The notes: a model not told the origin generated them from the letters alone. A stretch of 64,000 nt of DNA from Taenia hydatigena (GCA_036345935.2 JADWOT020000002.1:15532913-15596912); one strand, 5' to 3'; positions 48,952 to 60,079 are shown, counted from the stretch's first letter. Program-made: numbers and translations.

Positions 48952-49208
48952 TCAAGCGCTGACTTCATCTTTAAATGCTTCGATACGAACATTGTACAGT
49001 TTGTCAGGCTGTAGATAGCCGAGAGCGATCCCTCCTAGTGAGAAATAGGAAATTCTCATAGACGGATCGACAACTAGATCAGCCGCTAGTGCATTCAGAG
49101 AGATTCGGCTGGCACCGAGTTCGACCAGATTAGGAATGTCCCAACTCAGCAGATAGGTTTGAGGGCCCACAAGATTCCAGTGATAGAAGTGGGAAATCGG
49201 GGTTCCTC
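48952..49208 (-). pseudogene. Orphan FN3-like exon, 45W-family relic or distant exon
   Basis: After a TCGATGTAG acceptor (phase 1, as in the intact gene) the frame reads PISHFYHWNLVGPQTYLLSW and, near the end, GYLQPDKLYNVRIEAF, the B-strand and F-strand patterns of a fibronectin type III fold. It ends in TGA after 84 residues. No signal-peptide exon was found upstream and no hydrophobic tail exon downstream. The WxLVGPQTYLLSW start suggests the second FN3 domain of two-domain 45W-type antigens, from family knowledge. It could be a decayed gene copy, or part of a gene with exons I did not find. Confidence 0.5.
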
Positions 49209-49924
49209 CTACATCGATCGCTTTTGCCGCAGTCATTTCCAAAATTTAACACAACGCAACATATTTCAACGCGACATAACATAATTTATTCCGACAATTT
49301 CATTCTACTAGCTAAGATTAGTGCGTAAAAGACTTCAAAATGCACCATTTTACCCGCATGTCGTACTGGAGATAACAGTCATTAAGTACAATCATTTACA
49401 CCGAAGTTTAACATTCTGATTGCACGCGTATGCGTTATGCACAGTGAAAGGCAAGCTTCTTGCGCATATGACAAGACAGCCAATTTGATTCCAGTCCCAT
49501 TTTTCGGCAAGAGTTCTACACTTTTACTGCTACTGTTACTTTCAGTGGATCTCCACACCGATCGTCCATCTAAGCAGTAGAGATATCACACGCATGTCAA
49601 AACTAGCATGATCAGAAATGCACGACTCAAACTAAAGAAAACAAACCTCATTCTGCAACTCTTTTATGAGTTGCAACCTATTTCTCTATGGTATTAAGGC
49701 AATCTATTCGACCTCAGTGCCTGCAATGAAGTGCACCAGTAGTGGATCAATGTGCCATCTGCTAAAAGTATGCAAATTACGGGCAATCATATCATCTAGA
49801 TGCCAAGGGCAAACGTCATTCTCAACCCTTCAGTGATGGAAGGCCGAAGACTCTACCATTCGCAGCACACTTTTTAAGGGAAAGCCAAAGTTTTCCAGAT
49901 AACACATAAGATCTTGTATACTCA
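49209..49924. other. No gene; contains a repeat fragment
   Basis: 49435-49485 matches 45125-45185 (GCACAGTGAAAGGCAA). No signal-peptide exon for the FN3-like exon could be identified here. Confidence 0.4.
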
Positions 49925-49925
49925 G

Positions 49926-50212
49926 TGCTGGTGTGTGCGGATATTATTTGTTTAGATGAGACGATAACCTCAACCCAACCTATTTTCGTTTATTTTGCGG
50001 AAAGTGTCAAATCTCTTTTATTGAGCTTCTTCAGTGTTGCAAACTTTCTGTGCTTCTTAGGATCCATTACAGAATCTGCTAAGCAAATTGCATTGTATCT
50101 GTGCAAGCAAAGCTGTGGCAAAGGCTTGCTCTACGAAGTGCATTTTCTAATAAATTTCCACGCAGATTATTGTTGCTGCTCTTCTTCTACCAAAATTTTC
50201 TCCCAATGCTAG
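49926..50212 (+). CDS. Candidate terminal exon, Cys-rich with hydrophobic segments
   Basis: After acceptor TTGTATACTCAG the frame runs 95 codons to TAG. It has a hydrophobic stretch (LLLSFFSVANFLCFLGSI) and several Cys, ending ADYCCCSSS. No family was recognised. A second plus frame (50280-50465) with a CAA|GTAAAC donor follows. Length alone is compatible with chance. Confidence 0.22.
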
Positions 50213-50215
50213 ACA

Positions 50216-51709
50216 CAATTATTGTTTGCATCCTCAGTGAGAGTCTAACCATTCTAGTAAAGTACAAAATCACACCTCAGTGCATAATCGACTTCGTTTG
50301 TTGAAAGGCCACTCAAAAGCACATAGGCACGGTGGGGTCGCGGATTTTATGTGCTTTCTTACCCGACTGACGGACACCAACACAGCACTGCAAGTAAACT
50401 CCAACCTCAACACTAATATCGCCTATCCAGCATCTTTGTATGCCACATCTATGTCTGTAGACTGACTGTGGTTCATGCTACACGGACTCTTTGGATTAAT
50501 ATGAAAGAAATGCAACCCACCTCTCATCTGATACTAGGCGATTTCAACGGGTGTTAGTTATGATGTACAGACAGCATACAGTATGCCCTTGTAGCCCCAA
50601 GTTAAACGCTTCCATCGTAAAATGGCGGGTGATCTTGAGACCAGTGAAGTGGGATCTCAGTATTGTACTAGATTTTGTCAGCTAAGGTGAGAAGCAGGGA
50701 CATTTAATTCCCCTGATTTGTCAGCTAAAGGTCCTTTCAGGTGATTTTCTCAATATTCTCTTGTGTTACTCATCAAAATAACTTCTATTCTCAATAAAAC
50801 ATTTAACCATAAATCAAACAACACTTACAGAATTAGCCCAGTGAAGATCTTATTTTGCAGTCTTGTGCAGGCTCTGTGGAAATGAAAAGACGAATGTCGC
50901 ACGTTAAGCGAACGTCATGATTATGCACCAGCTGGATTCTGGCCTGCATTAGCAGAGGGATAGAAAACGTCCCTTTATTATTATCAATTCTTTCTGTCGA
51001 TTTTGATTTCATTGCCCATAATTAATCAGCTTCTAAATCCAAGGGCAGAAGGAGCAATGTCACTTGGCTGTGCAGCTTTCCAATAAATATCAATTCTTTA
51101 GAACCAAATGCCACAGGTGCCAATATATAAAGCCAAATTTATCAAATATTAATAAGGGCAATGCTTAAATTGCTCTTGCTCATGCTCGGGCGTCATTTCT
51201 GCAAGACCACCGGTATTCTCTTAGCAAACAGATTTTAGTTGTGACCTTTCGCTCACATCATATTTGATGCAGACCCGATATGTTGGATGAGGGGTCGATC
51301 TCAGGGTTAGAGATCGCTAGCATTTGGAGCAGTTCGATTGCGAAAGTGAATCGTCACCTTTTACGGGAAGGCTAAAATGAGTAGTGGATTTAGGTGGTAG
51401 AGTTCAATTGGTAAAAAGAACATCACTGGTAAGCGTGTTGATGAGAAGCAAGCTGCGACGTCTGCGATAGCAGACGGTCTTCATAAAAATGAAGGTTTAA
51501 TTTGTGCGAAGAATGAGGAAGATGGTGATGATTCCCGAAAGCAAAACATGGATGTCGTGATGCTTCCTAGAGAATTGTAATGGCGGTAGGAAATTGCTGA
51601 CGTTTTCGATCCCTGCGAAATCAATTTACTAGGTAAGATGTGTGGTAGGAAGACTGATAAACGGGTTCTGCTATTAGTCCTACTCATCTTCCACTTGCCC
51701 TCTCTTTAG
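50216..51709. other. No firm gene
   Basis: Short frames on both strands; nothing recognised apart from the 50280-50465 frame mentioned with the preceding exon. Confidence 0.3.
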
Positions 51710-51969
51710 AGTCTGCGATGGTGCAGCGAAAGAAAAGGAATTTGGTGAGATGGGCTGTACATTGGAGGCGACACAGATGTAGGCAGACTACATGGAGGAG
51801 CATGAGCACCTGCTTGCCATGATGCGCTGCATCGGCGACGATAACGATGACGCCTGTGCCCATGGTGCTTTTTTCTCCTCCTCCTTTCTTCGTAAGGTGT
51901 ATTTCTTTCTCCCATCCGCTTTACTTGCAGAGTCTGGGCCACATCAAAATGTATCATTGTGCTCGCTAG
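51710..51969 (+). CDS. Candidate gene end with two tiny introns
   Basis: Exons 51710-51744 (35 nt), 51787-51896 (110 nt) and 51931-51969 (stop TAG). Acceptors are CCTCTCTTTAG, GTAGGCAG and TTACTTGCAG; donors are TTTG|GTGAGA and CGTAAG|GTGTAT. Introns are 42 and 34 nt, the latter with a good pyrimidine tract; phases agree (1, then 0). The frame reads AKEKEF-D-YMEEHEHLLAMM and ends SLGHIKMYHCAR. An ATG at 51792 could also be the start of a 47-residue protein. The minus strand carries an open frame (51706-51993) with a leader-like N-terminus and an Arg/His-rich middle, so the strand is not certain. Confidence 0.3.
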
Positions 51970-54900
51970 GGTAAGAGCAATTACGCTAAGCACTTTTCTT
52001 GCCAGACATTTACCACAAGGAAAGACACTCTAATACCTGTAGATTTGGGTCAAGCATATCACCTAACTGTTAAAAAAGTAAAGTAGGAAACCATCGATTT
52101 GAAGTAGGTGAAGATTTCGTCGTTAAATAGACCACGGTCTCAATCGCCGAAACCTTGTGAGATATTATCAATTCAATTGCATCATTTGGCTTTAATTTGG
52201 CTCTTTTTTTTCTAAAAAATATGAGAAATAGCGCAAGCGTAAATATTTAGGTTGTTTCGAAATAATGCTGCGGTGAATTGAAGGTTGGTATTGAGGTTGC
52301 TTTGATCGTGAACTGCCGTCCGGCTTCGCGTGGTGCGCAAAGTTGGAGGGCTTTGAGAAAAGGCTTGACACTTCCAGCTCTCTGCCGTAGATCGTGTGTA
52401 GTTTAGTCACAATGAAGAGGCACATATGCGTTTTAATTCATCTGCCAAATCGCAACTAAAGTAAATTGTGCTCTATCAGCCAGCAAACATGACTCTTCAA
52501 TAGGTCACACGGCACACTGCACGTAGCACGTGTTAAGAAGGAAGAATTCAATTAGAATAACACGAGGCAATATAATCGTCGCAGCACTCTCCAAAGCCAG
52601 CGACGCATCCTATCAATTTTAGTGCATCCAGAGTGTGTCTTTCCCTTGCTAACTGTAGGTAGGGATGGATATGCACTACTTTCCTGCAAGATAACGCAGC
52701 AGCAGAAATAGTTCACTCACCGTTAGGCATGCTTCAAGGCAGCTCAGCGGAACCGCATAAGTTAGTAGCGTTAAATAAAGTGCTCTTACGAGCCTTCTAT
52801 TAGGATTGTTTGATGGAGATAATATAATCCAGGCGCAATGCAGAATTGAGTTAATGTGGATTCGTTAACCCTCAGAAGGCGATGATAACCAGTTACAACA
52901 ATCTGCAGAGCAGGATCCTCGCATATACCACGAGTAGAACTTAATCACTAACGAGGAGAGATGAAACACTTGCCTTCATTTGATGGTTGTACGTGTCACC
53001 ATCACCAATGTGTCACTTGGAGGCTCTTCCAAGGATGAACTGCTCCCAAAATGAAGATGTGTACCTGATTGCTTCGCATCTTACGCAGTGTTAATGCAAT
53101 GCTCACATTTACATCCATCGAAATTCATCCCAGGTCATGATTTCCTATTCTCTTTGGCTATTCTATACAACTATAACTTAATTAAGAGATTTAGAAAATC
53201 TTGCCAAAAGTGAAAACAAAAAGAGCTGTAAGCTTCGTGTGCGGCAATTTTCCGTCCACATGTGCATTGTATTTGGGTCCTCCTTACTACTTCCGCAAGA
53301 TCTCCATCCACTTTTGGCCAGTCATTGGTTTAGGGAACAAATGTGCGCGTATGTTTATGTCAATTTAAGCGCCACTACACATATCGGTTATTTATTAGCT
53401 AGGATATCGTAACTTCGCAATTAAAACTGCAGCACGACTATTCACATGTAAAAAGCAGACGGAAAAATAAACGTAGAAGTGAAGCCAGTGATGGAGAATG
53501 AGCATACTTTGGAAGTAAAAACATCTGTGGCAGAAAAGTGTCAAGTTTGCTATTTGCATGCTACGAAAAATTGGCGCTCTTGATCCGTTCTAAATTATAT
53601 CGACAAGCGTGCATTAGTGGAAATTTGTTCGACTTACTAAAAGAACATACCATAGGAAATTCATCAAAGCCTGCCTCAGCCACAAATCCAACAAGCGTTT
53701 GAACTTCTACGATGTCTAGTGCCTGGACTTCTTTAAATGCACGAAACGGCAGAACGTGGCGGCTTACAAATTTCGTTGGAGAGGGAGTTTGACCTCAACT
53801 CCTACGACACTGCTTGCAACTGCTGCTTACGAGACGCACATGCAACGAATAGGTAAATGTCTTCGTGGTATAAAAAGCATTAATTCGCACCTTGACAGTA
53901 ATAAATGCCACTCGACAATGACCAATGCAAACGAGTTAGTTCACGAATATTCCTCATATTACACCCTATATTTGGCCATAGTAAAGAGTATGAATACGTT
54001 AGAAACCATTATGGAGAACGTTTAGCTAGATATGTATTATAAGTCATTGCAATGCAACAATGCATTCATTCTTTATGATCAAAAAATAACTCTGTCGTGG
54101 CCTTTTATCGACATGCAGTGGAAAGCATTTGATTGAGCAACTGGCATTAATGAGCAATTGCCGCAGCCTGCCAGAAATCAGAATATTCATCAAGCTAGCC
54201 AGCCTAATGTAGCAGTGAGTAGGTAGGCAAGCTAGTGAAAATGCAATCAAATATACAGGCATGCAGGCAGGCAGACATTGAGGCGATGGTGGAAGAGATG
54301 ACCAATCGACTGGGAGGAGTTGGGCGAGAGGAGAGAGGAACCGAGACAATGTGTGAGGTAAGGCACAGGTAGTCGAAAAAAGAGAGGACAATGCTGCAGC
54401 TTGCTAGATATTAGGACAAGTACTGAGCCTGCATGTCTAACAAGGCATTGGGGAGGCAGGCAAACTGACAGGATTCTAGCCAAATTAATAGGCATCCAAA
54501 CGAAAGCAAAATTGTAGGTCATATAGTGGGGATGCGGGTACATTAAACTGGAGCATACCTGTAATGCTTACGTATATCAACTTATTAAACAAGATATAAT
54601 GCATTGGAGTGTCGGGATTTCGCGAGGTGCATGTAACAAGGGACTAATTTAGGGGTTCGAAAGTGCTTATTGCCTGCAAGATTAGACAGGCGAATTTGGA
54701 GTTGGGATGGCCTTCGCAGACTGCGCCCCCTCTCATATCAAGGGTATGAAATCGGAAGTGGATGAGAGAGACACAGAATGCATTACACTCACTTGCCTCC
54801 CTGCTAAATGCGCTTGCTTTGGCACGTTTCAAATTAAACCATATGTGCTCTTCAGGGACCGAAGAAGTAGAGGTGTGAAGACACCTGAAAGCTATGACAA

Positions 54901-54971
54901 AGGCAATCACATGGATGACTAAAGTACGGCCATTTGCCACCATGCATGAGGATCAGGTGAGTTCGAAGCAG
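51970..54971. other. No firm gene
   Basis: A plus stretch 53720-53852 after ACGATGTCTAG reads CLDFFKCTKRQNVAAYKFRW and ends with an AATAG|GTAAAT donor, a possible internal exon. Opposing frames at 54644-54943 are ambiguous, and the 54.1-54.5 kb frames are low complexity. Confidence 0.25.
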
Positions 54972-54980
54972 TATAAAATA
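54972..54980 (+). promoter_or_regulatory. TATA box of the Cys-rich gene
   Basis: TATAAAATA, 62 nt upstream of the ATG at 55034, predicts a start near 55003 and a 5' UTR of about 30 nt. Confidence 0.5.
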
Positions 54981-55033
54981 ATTGCACGAAACTCGAAGAA
55001 CAATAAACTATCTCCACCACAACATTTGCGGTA

Positions 55034-55375
55034 ATGGAAGGAGGAAGTTGCAGCTCATGCTCAAGCAATACGTGCAACACATATCAGTGGACCAGGGATG
55101 ACATAACCAAACTGATCATTTATTTGCTCAAGTGGTTGTACAACAGAGGACAATGTAACGCTGACAATTTGATGGTCAGTAGAGAATTGGGAGAACTGGA
55201 AGGAGCTGTGCTTGAAGAAAGTGTGGTGGGACAGAGCGATTTGCAAAAGCTGATGCAGCTTCTGTTCTACCTCCTTAAAGTGGGCTATCAGAGGTGTTCG
55301 TGTTGTGGCCAGACCTGCCCTTCTAGGACGTACTCGTCCTGTAGCCAGACCTGCTCCAATAGAACGTGTTCGTGA
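55034..55375 (+). CDS. Intronless Cys-rich protein with repeated helix, unrecognised
   Basis: A 113-codon single-exon frame with an ATG in good context, a TATA box upstream and AATAAA at 55622-55627. Layout: Cys-rich head (SCSSCSSNTC, residues 5-14); amphipathic helix 1 about residues 21-40 (RDDITKLIIYLLKWLYNRGQ); acidic linker 50-66; helix 2 about 67-87 (QSDLQKLMQLLFYLLKVGYQ), similar to helix 1; Cys-rich tail 88-113 built from two copies of C-x-QTC-x-x-RT. Eleven cysteines in total. No signal peptide. The repeated architecture makes coding more likely than chance, although a 130-codon minus frame overlaps. I recognise no family; metal binding is possible from the CxxC-like spacing but is only an inference. 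Confidence 0.5.
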   Translation: MEGGSCSSCSSNTCNTYQWTRDDITKLIIYLLKWLYNRGQCNADNLMVSRELGELEGAVLEESVVGQSDLQKLMQLLFYLLKVGYQRCSCCGQTCPSRTYSSCSQTCSNRTCS

Positions 55376-55621
55376 GAGCTGAGAGTGAAGGAGACCATTG
55401 GGAGAAGCTTGGTTGGAGTAGTCAGATCGCAGTTCTGTGTAATTTAAATTCAAATTTAAAAGCTTCTTCGCTTCTTTTTAAGGTGTTTTATCTGAACTGG
55501 ATTATCCTACTTACTTCCACTGCTCCAATGCCATAGCAGGCTCTTCAACACCCTTCAACTAGACTATCTCTTATATCAATCACCAATTTACGGCTGAAGT
55601 TGTATTATAGCAAAGCCACAT

Positions 55622-55627
55622 AATAAA
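55622..55627 (+). terminator. Poly(A) signal AATAAA downstream of the Cys-rich gene
   Basis: Canonical hexamer about 250 nt after the stop codon. Another AATAAA at 55002-55007 lies in the predicted 5' UTR and is probably fortuitous. Confidence 0.45.
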
Positions 55628-56114
55628 CGACATAGGTTACAATTCTTTCGAGTGTCCAATGTTGCCCTTGCTGTCTTGTTTTTTAGTTTTGCCTATCATT
55701 CTGTCCATCTTGTCGATAATCAGCTAGTAGGGTGTGAAAGGGAGTGCGCCTTGCTCACATAACCAACGTCTTCACGAAGACACCGCTTCAAGTGTACTCC
55801 GGTTCCTGTTGCTAGTACCAATTATGCGGAACATGTTGTCGGGGTGATTGTCATGGTGCACGACATTGGCGACTCTTCTGTTGGAAGTCGCGCATTTCAC
55901 CCAACAAATCTCAATGCCATTACTGCTGCCACACCACACCAAGGTGCAACATGCTGAGACGGACATTGCGATGCTTTTATAATTAGATAGAATTTGCCTC
56001 TCATTGCCACCATTGTGGTGTGGTGTGCCCTCCTTGAGGTGGTAACAGGCCAATGTAGAGCATGTGTGGACTGCAATCAGTTATGAGGCATTGTGTGCTG
56101 TAGTTTTCTCCTTA

Positions 56115-56356
56115 TCGCGACCCTTACAGGGCGAACTCAAATGACGGCCTTTTCTCTTAAGAGGTGGTGGTATTATTCCGACGCTTATGTTCAGTATCGG
56201 ACATCTTACTTTGCTCTACAGGTTATCGTTACTATCCAACTCAGGCAAGAAACAACTATTAGCATAAAAGGAGGTCTGTTCCGAGCAGAAAGCACAGCCT
56301 CAGCAGTTTGCGATAGTGGACAGCTCTGCGCAGGATCGATCTACACGCGACTTTGA
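56115..56356 (+). CDS. Candidate terminal exon ending inside satellite B
   Basis: After acceptor GCGACCCTTACAG the frame reads QMTAFSLKRWWYYSDAYVQY and so on to a TGA at 56354-56356. The last codons (AGSIYTRL) come from the first unit of the 53-bp array. No domain was recognised and upstream exons are unknown. If real, the array supplies the C-terminus and stop. Confidence 0.22.
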
Positions 56357-56960
56357 ACTTGGCACTCAATTATTGACTATTTTCAGGATCAATCTCCACG
56401 CGACTCTGATTTTGGCGCTCAATTATTGTCTATTTGCAGGAATGATCTCCACGCGACTGTGAATTTGGCGCTCAATTATTGTCTATTTGCAGGATCGATC
56501 TCCACGCTACTTTGAACTTGGCGCTCAATTATTGTGTTTTTGCAGGATCGATCTCCACGCGACTGTGAATTTGGCGCTCAATTATTGTCTATTTGCAGGA
56601 TCGATCTCCACGCTACTTTGAACTTGGCGCTCAATTATTGACTATTTGCAGGATCGATCCCCACGCGACTCTGATTTTGGCGCTCAATTATTGTCTATTT
56701 GCAGGATCGATCTCCACGCGACTGTGAATTTGGCGCTCAATTATTGTCTATTTGCAGGATCGATCTCCACGCGACTGTGAATTTGGCGCTCAATTATTGT
56801 GTTTTTGCAGGATCGATCTCCACGCGACTGTGAATTTGGCGCTCAATTATTGTGTTTTTGCAGGATCGATCTCCACGCGACTGCGAATTTGGCGCTCAAT
56901 TATTGTATATTAGCGGGACCGATCTCCACGTGACTTTTAATTTTGCACTCTGTAAACTCG
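56322..56960 (+). repeat. 53-bp satellite array B, about 12 copies
   Basis: Period measured at GGCGCTCAAT: 56467, 56520, 56573, exactly 53 bp. A unit starts GATC(G)ATCTCCACGCGACT, then GTGAATTTGGCGCTCAATTA and TTGTCTATTTGCAG. Three variants alternate at the central block (TTTGAACTT, CTCTGATTTT, GTGAATTT). Edges are degenerate. No frame is conserved. Confidence 0.95.
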
Positions 56961-58941
56961 TCCTCGATAATCACTAACTGACCCCAGCTGGTGGCATGCT
57001 GTTTCAAGCATTGACACTCGCGACTAACCTCATGATTTTTTGCCCTCTTGTACATAGATTACAAGTTCACCACTCCTGCGTATTCAGAATAAAAGAGTAC
57101 AGTCTTCTCTAACGATGTGACTCTTCTCTGGCATGTACCGTTTAATCGGATAGCGATGAGGGTTTGTAAAGTATTAAAAAGTTTAATGTGGAAAAACACT
57201 TACTGCAATCCCAGCTCCTTTTGTAACAAACCTTCCCAAAGGCGAATATGGGGAGGAGGAGCATTGCGCTTTCTTATTGAATATCCATGCTTTCAGAGAT
57301 ACATGGTGAGCCTTCATTCAGTCTTTGCTTCAATTAGTGAGGGAAATTTTTGCAAAATTTCTCTTCGCGAAGGCGAATAACTGCATGTTAGTTGCAGTGA
57401 TAAAGGCTGGCAAAATATCCTCTGTCCTTATTCTCTACATTTTGGACCCTTGTCAAATCGGGAGCGACTGAAGCCTCCTGAACACGTCGCTAGAGCTATT
57501 ACATCCAAATAGGTAAGAGATAACCTGATACGTTTGGTGGTAGTGCAGATTTTCGAAACAACCCAAACGAATAGACACATGGAAAAAGCAGTGAGCTGAG
57601 GTCAATCCAATGTGGGATGTGGCAGAACATGGTATTTTGTTCATTCCATGCCGAGGAACATCTAATGAAAGTGAATGAATAGCACTTTTTGATAATGGAA
57701 TTCTAAATGTTCCCAATGCAAGTTTTTTGTTAAGGCGAGATTTGAATGCTTGCATCTGATCACTGGAGCAGTAGTTTTCTTTGCATTGCTAGAAAATCTC
57801 GAAACCTAGCACCATCCGTAGCATCCAAAGCGGGTTCTCACAACATGTAAAACAGCATCATACGGCCCTTTCTGATTAACAGGAGATGCTCAGTCCTCGC
57901 ATTTTGAAGTGAGACATTCCATTCATTTGCAGATTTGTAAAATTTACTCTTTTATCGGTCCACTTGAGCGCCAAACGCATTCCATTACGCATTGCTGGTA
58001 GCTCTTCTGTCTTGTTTTGCAGTCGAATCTCACAAAACATTAAATGAGATCAAAATAATTTTTAATAAATCAATTTTGTACCCCCAGATGCCTTCTTAAC
58101 CTGAATATATACGTTTTATTCTATGTTGCTTCATGGAGAGGATAAAACGGATATGTTTTACAAGTTCCACCAATACGAACTCAAAGAAACTTAGCCCGTA
58201 CCAGAGTATGTATAATTAACAAACAAGAGTGTGGGGTTCAGCTTCCTCTTTTCACTCTGATTTCACTTTGCATTATCTTTCACTGAGCGTCCTCCTTAGT
58301 CGAATTTACCACCCAGTTTCCTTCAATGTCACTAGCGGATGAACCAAGCGATTCCACACCACAAAATCAGCACACACGTTTACCGCAAATTTTTCTCCTT
58401 GTAGTCGAGACCACAGCATTTTAGCCCCGCTTTATAACGTGCGACCACTAACTATGAGGTGCCACAAGCTCTGCAAAAATCTGAATTCGTGCAGTCAGGA
58501 AAATGGGCAATTTATTCGACGGGATGATTCCTTCGATTATACTCTGCCTCTTCCAAAATCAAAAAGTGCAGCACATTCCCTTATCCAATGGCCTTGGGGA
58601 CAAACCGATTCTACTTGACTATATGGCTATTTTAACTTTGTAATCGCATGCATTTCTGGCCCATCCCAATCCAAATTACCTAACTCGAGAGATTGGAGGT
58701 AAGAACAAACTTGCAACACTGTTGACAAACACAAAGAGGTCAGCCGAAAAAAAAGTGATTTTGTCAAGATGAGTTTTAAGAGATCTGATAGTTTTTTGAA
58801 GGCAAAGAACTTTTGGAATTATTATTAAACAAGCAGGTGCAAAATAAATATCCTCTTGGATAATTTGAAAATATGAAGCATGTAAAACTGTTCGAAGAGA
58901 TGTGATCCTCGTTCTAATTCATGGTCTGCATCCACGCCTAG
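56961..58941. other. No firm gene
   Basis: A plus frame 57117-57380 contains an ATACATG|GTGAGC donor, and a 100-codon minus frame spans 57453-57755. Neither has a recognised domain. Confidence 0.25.
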
Positions 58942-58987
58942 TTATATAATTTGGCAAGACAGGAATGTTCACAGCTATAGAGCCTGT

Positions 58988-59108
58988 ATGGCAGTGACGA
59001 GGGAGTGCTACTGCAAATTATGGTGGGTGCTCTTGCGTAAGTTTCTTGTACAGAATCAACAATTCATCTACGATCGCATTTGTTATAAGCGAATTTCCTG
59101 CGCATTCA
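58988..59108 (+). CDS. Candidate first exon, unrecognised
   Basis: ATG at 58988, 46 nt after a TATATAA at 58942, opens a frame that reaches a strong donor TTCAAAA|GTAAGT in phase 1 (about 40 residues, KLWWVLLRKFLVQNQQF). No phase-compatible second exon with a longer frame was found. Basic and aromatic, no family recognised. Confidence 0.2.
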
Positions 59109-59783
59109 AAAGTAAGTCCGCATTAAGACACAGAGGTGCAAAAGTAGTGTTCTTTAGAAATGTGTGCCCAAGGATAATTGAGGCCCGAAACGAAGTCTTT
59201 TAAAGTTGGCAAGGTCTCCAATACCGTGGAGCTGTGTGAACTCAACTCTATACAAAGAGCCGATTAGCAGAAGCTGACAGCTTTTTGCCATCTTTCGAAT
59301 GATGATTTGTGACGCCTCACTCTAACACCTTCTTTGAAAGACACTAAGAATATCAGTTAATGCTGGCAAAACCACAGTTTTACAAAGTAAGGCATCGTAT
59401 TCCGAGCAACTGGATAATGATCAGTGAGCTAATTCATCGCATAAAATTAAGTCATCAATGCTCCACGGCCCTTCCAGAGGTCTATATCGTAACCGCATTA
59501 GCTTGGTTACAATTTTAGCAAGAATGTAACCTTATTGTCAGTGGCAATATTAACTTAGAGCATAGAAGGCATAATTCTTAAGTAACCCTACATTTGCACG
59601 TTACAATGTTGGATTGTTCCCCTTTTGCACTTCCTTCTTCCCTAGCTTCGACACATACAAAACGTACACGGGCAAAGTGAAACGCAAAGTGGAGTCGTGA
59701 AATCGTATTAGCTCTGGAGTCACATAAGTACAGAATCAAAAGTAATGTAGCACTATCGGTGTAAAGACAAGATTTTACTTCTA

Positions 59784-59961
59784 TTAATTCACTTTCCGAG
59801 GATTTTTACATTCTGGACACTTGCATTTAACACCATTGGCACAGGCCTCACAACAGTTGCATCCGTTGCATTCTAAAATAAGCAGTGAAGAATGCAATTC
59901 CGCTTGTATAGTTCAGAAGTAACCCTGAGACATTATATCAATGCTGACACCTACCAGGCAT
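59784..59961 (-). CDS. Very short metallothionein
   Basis: Two exons: 59961-59955 (ATGCCTG) and 59872-59784. The 82-bp intron has a GTAGGT donor and TTATTTTAG acceptor, phase 1. The 31-residue product begins MPECNGCNCCEACANG and ends KNPRKVN. It has eight cysteines in C-x2-C-x-C-C-x2-C...C-x-C-x2-C spacing, no aromatic residue and five basic residues: the signature of metallothioneins, which bind Cu/Zn/Cd through thiolate clusters in the cytosol. Most animal metallothioneins are about 60-75 residues with about 20 Cys in two domains; this has room for a single cluster, comparable to the small fungal copper forms. The promoter elements upstream support a real transcription unit. No AATAAA was found just downstream. 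Confidence 0.85.
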
Positions 59962-60009
59962 GCTGTTCGATCCTAATCAGTCGACGTACCTCGGTTGTGG
60001 ATGTCGGTC

Positions 60010-60017
60010 TTTTTATG
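60010..60017 (-). promoter_or_regulatory. TATA-like element of the metallothionein gene
   Basis: CATAAAAA on the minus strand, 49-56 nt upstream of the ATG; predicts a start near 59985. Confidence 0.45.
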
Positions 60018-60079
60018 CTAATTGAGGGAACCTTGAACTCGGCGTGAAATTAGTAAGCTATGCAGATGGGACCACTCTG

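Noticed and set aside
55061..55453. A 130-codon minus frame opposite the Cys-rich gene
   Set aside because: Longer than the plus frame, but it lacks promoter, start context and internal organisation, whereas the plus frame has TATA, poly(A) signal and repeated architecture. Kept as the main alternative to test.
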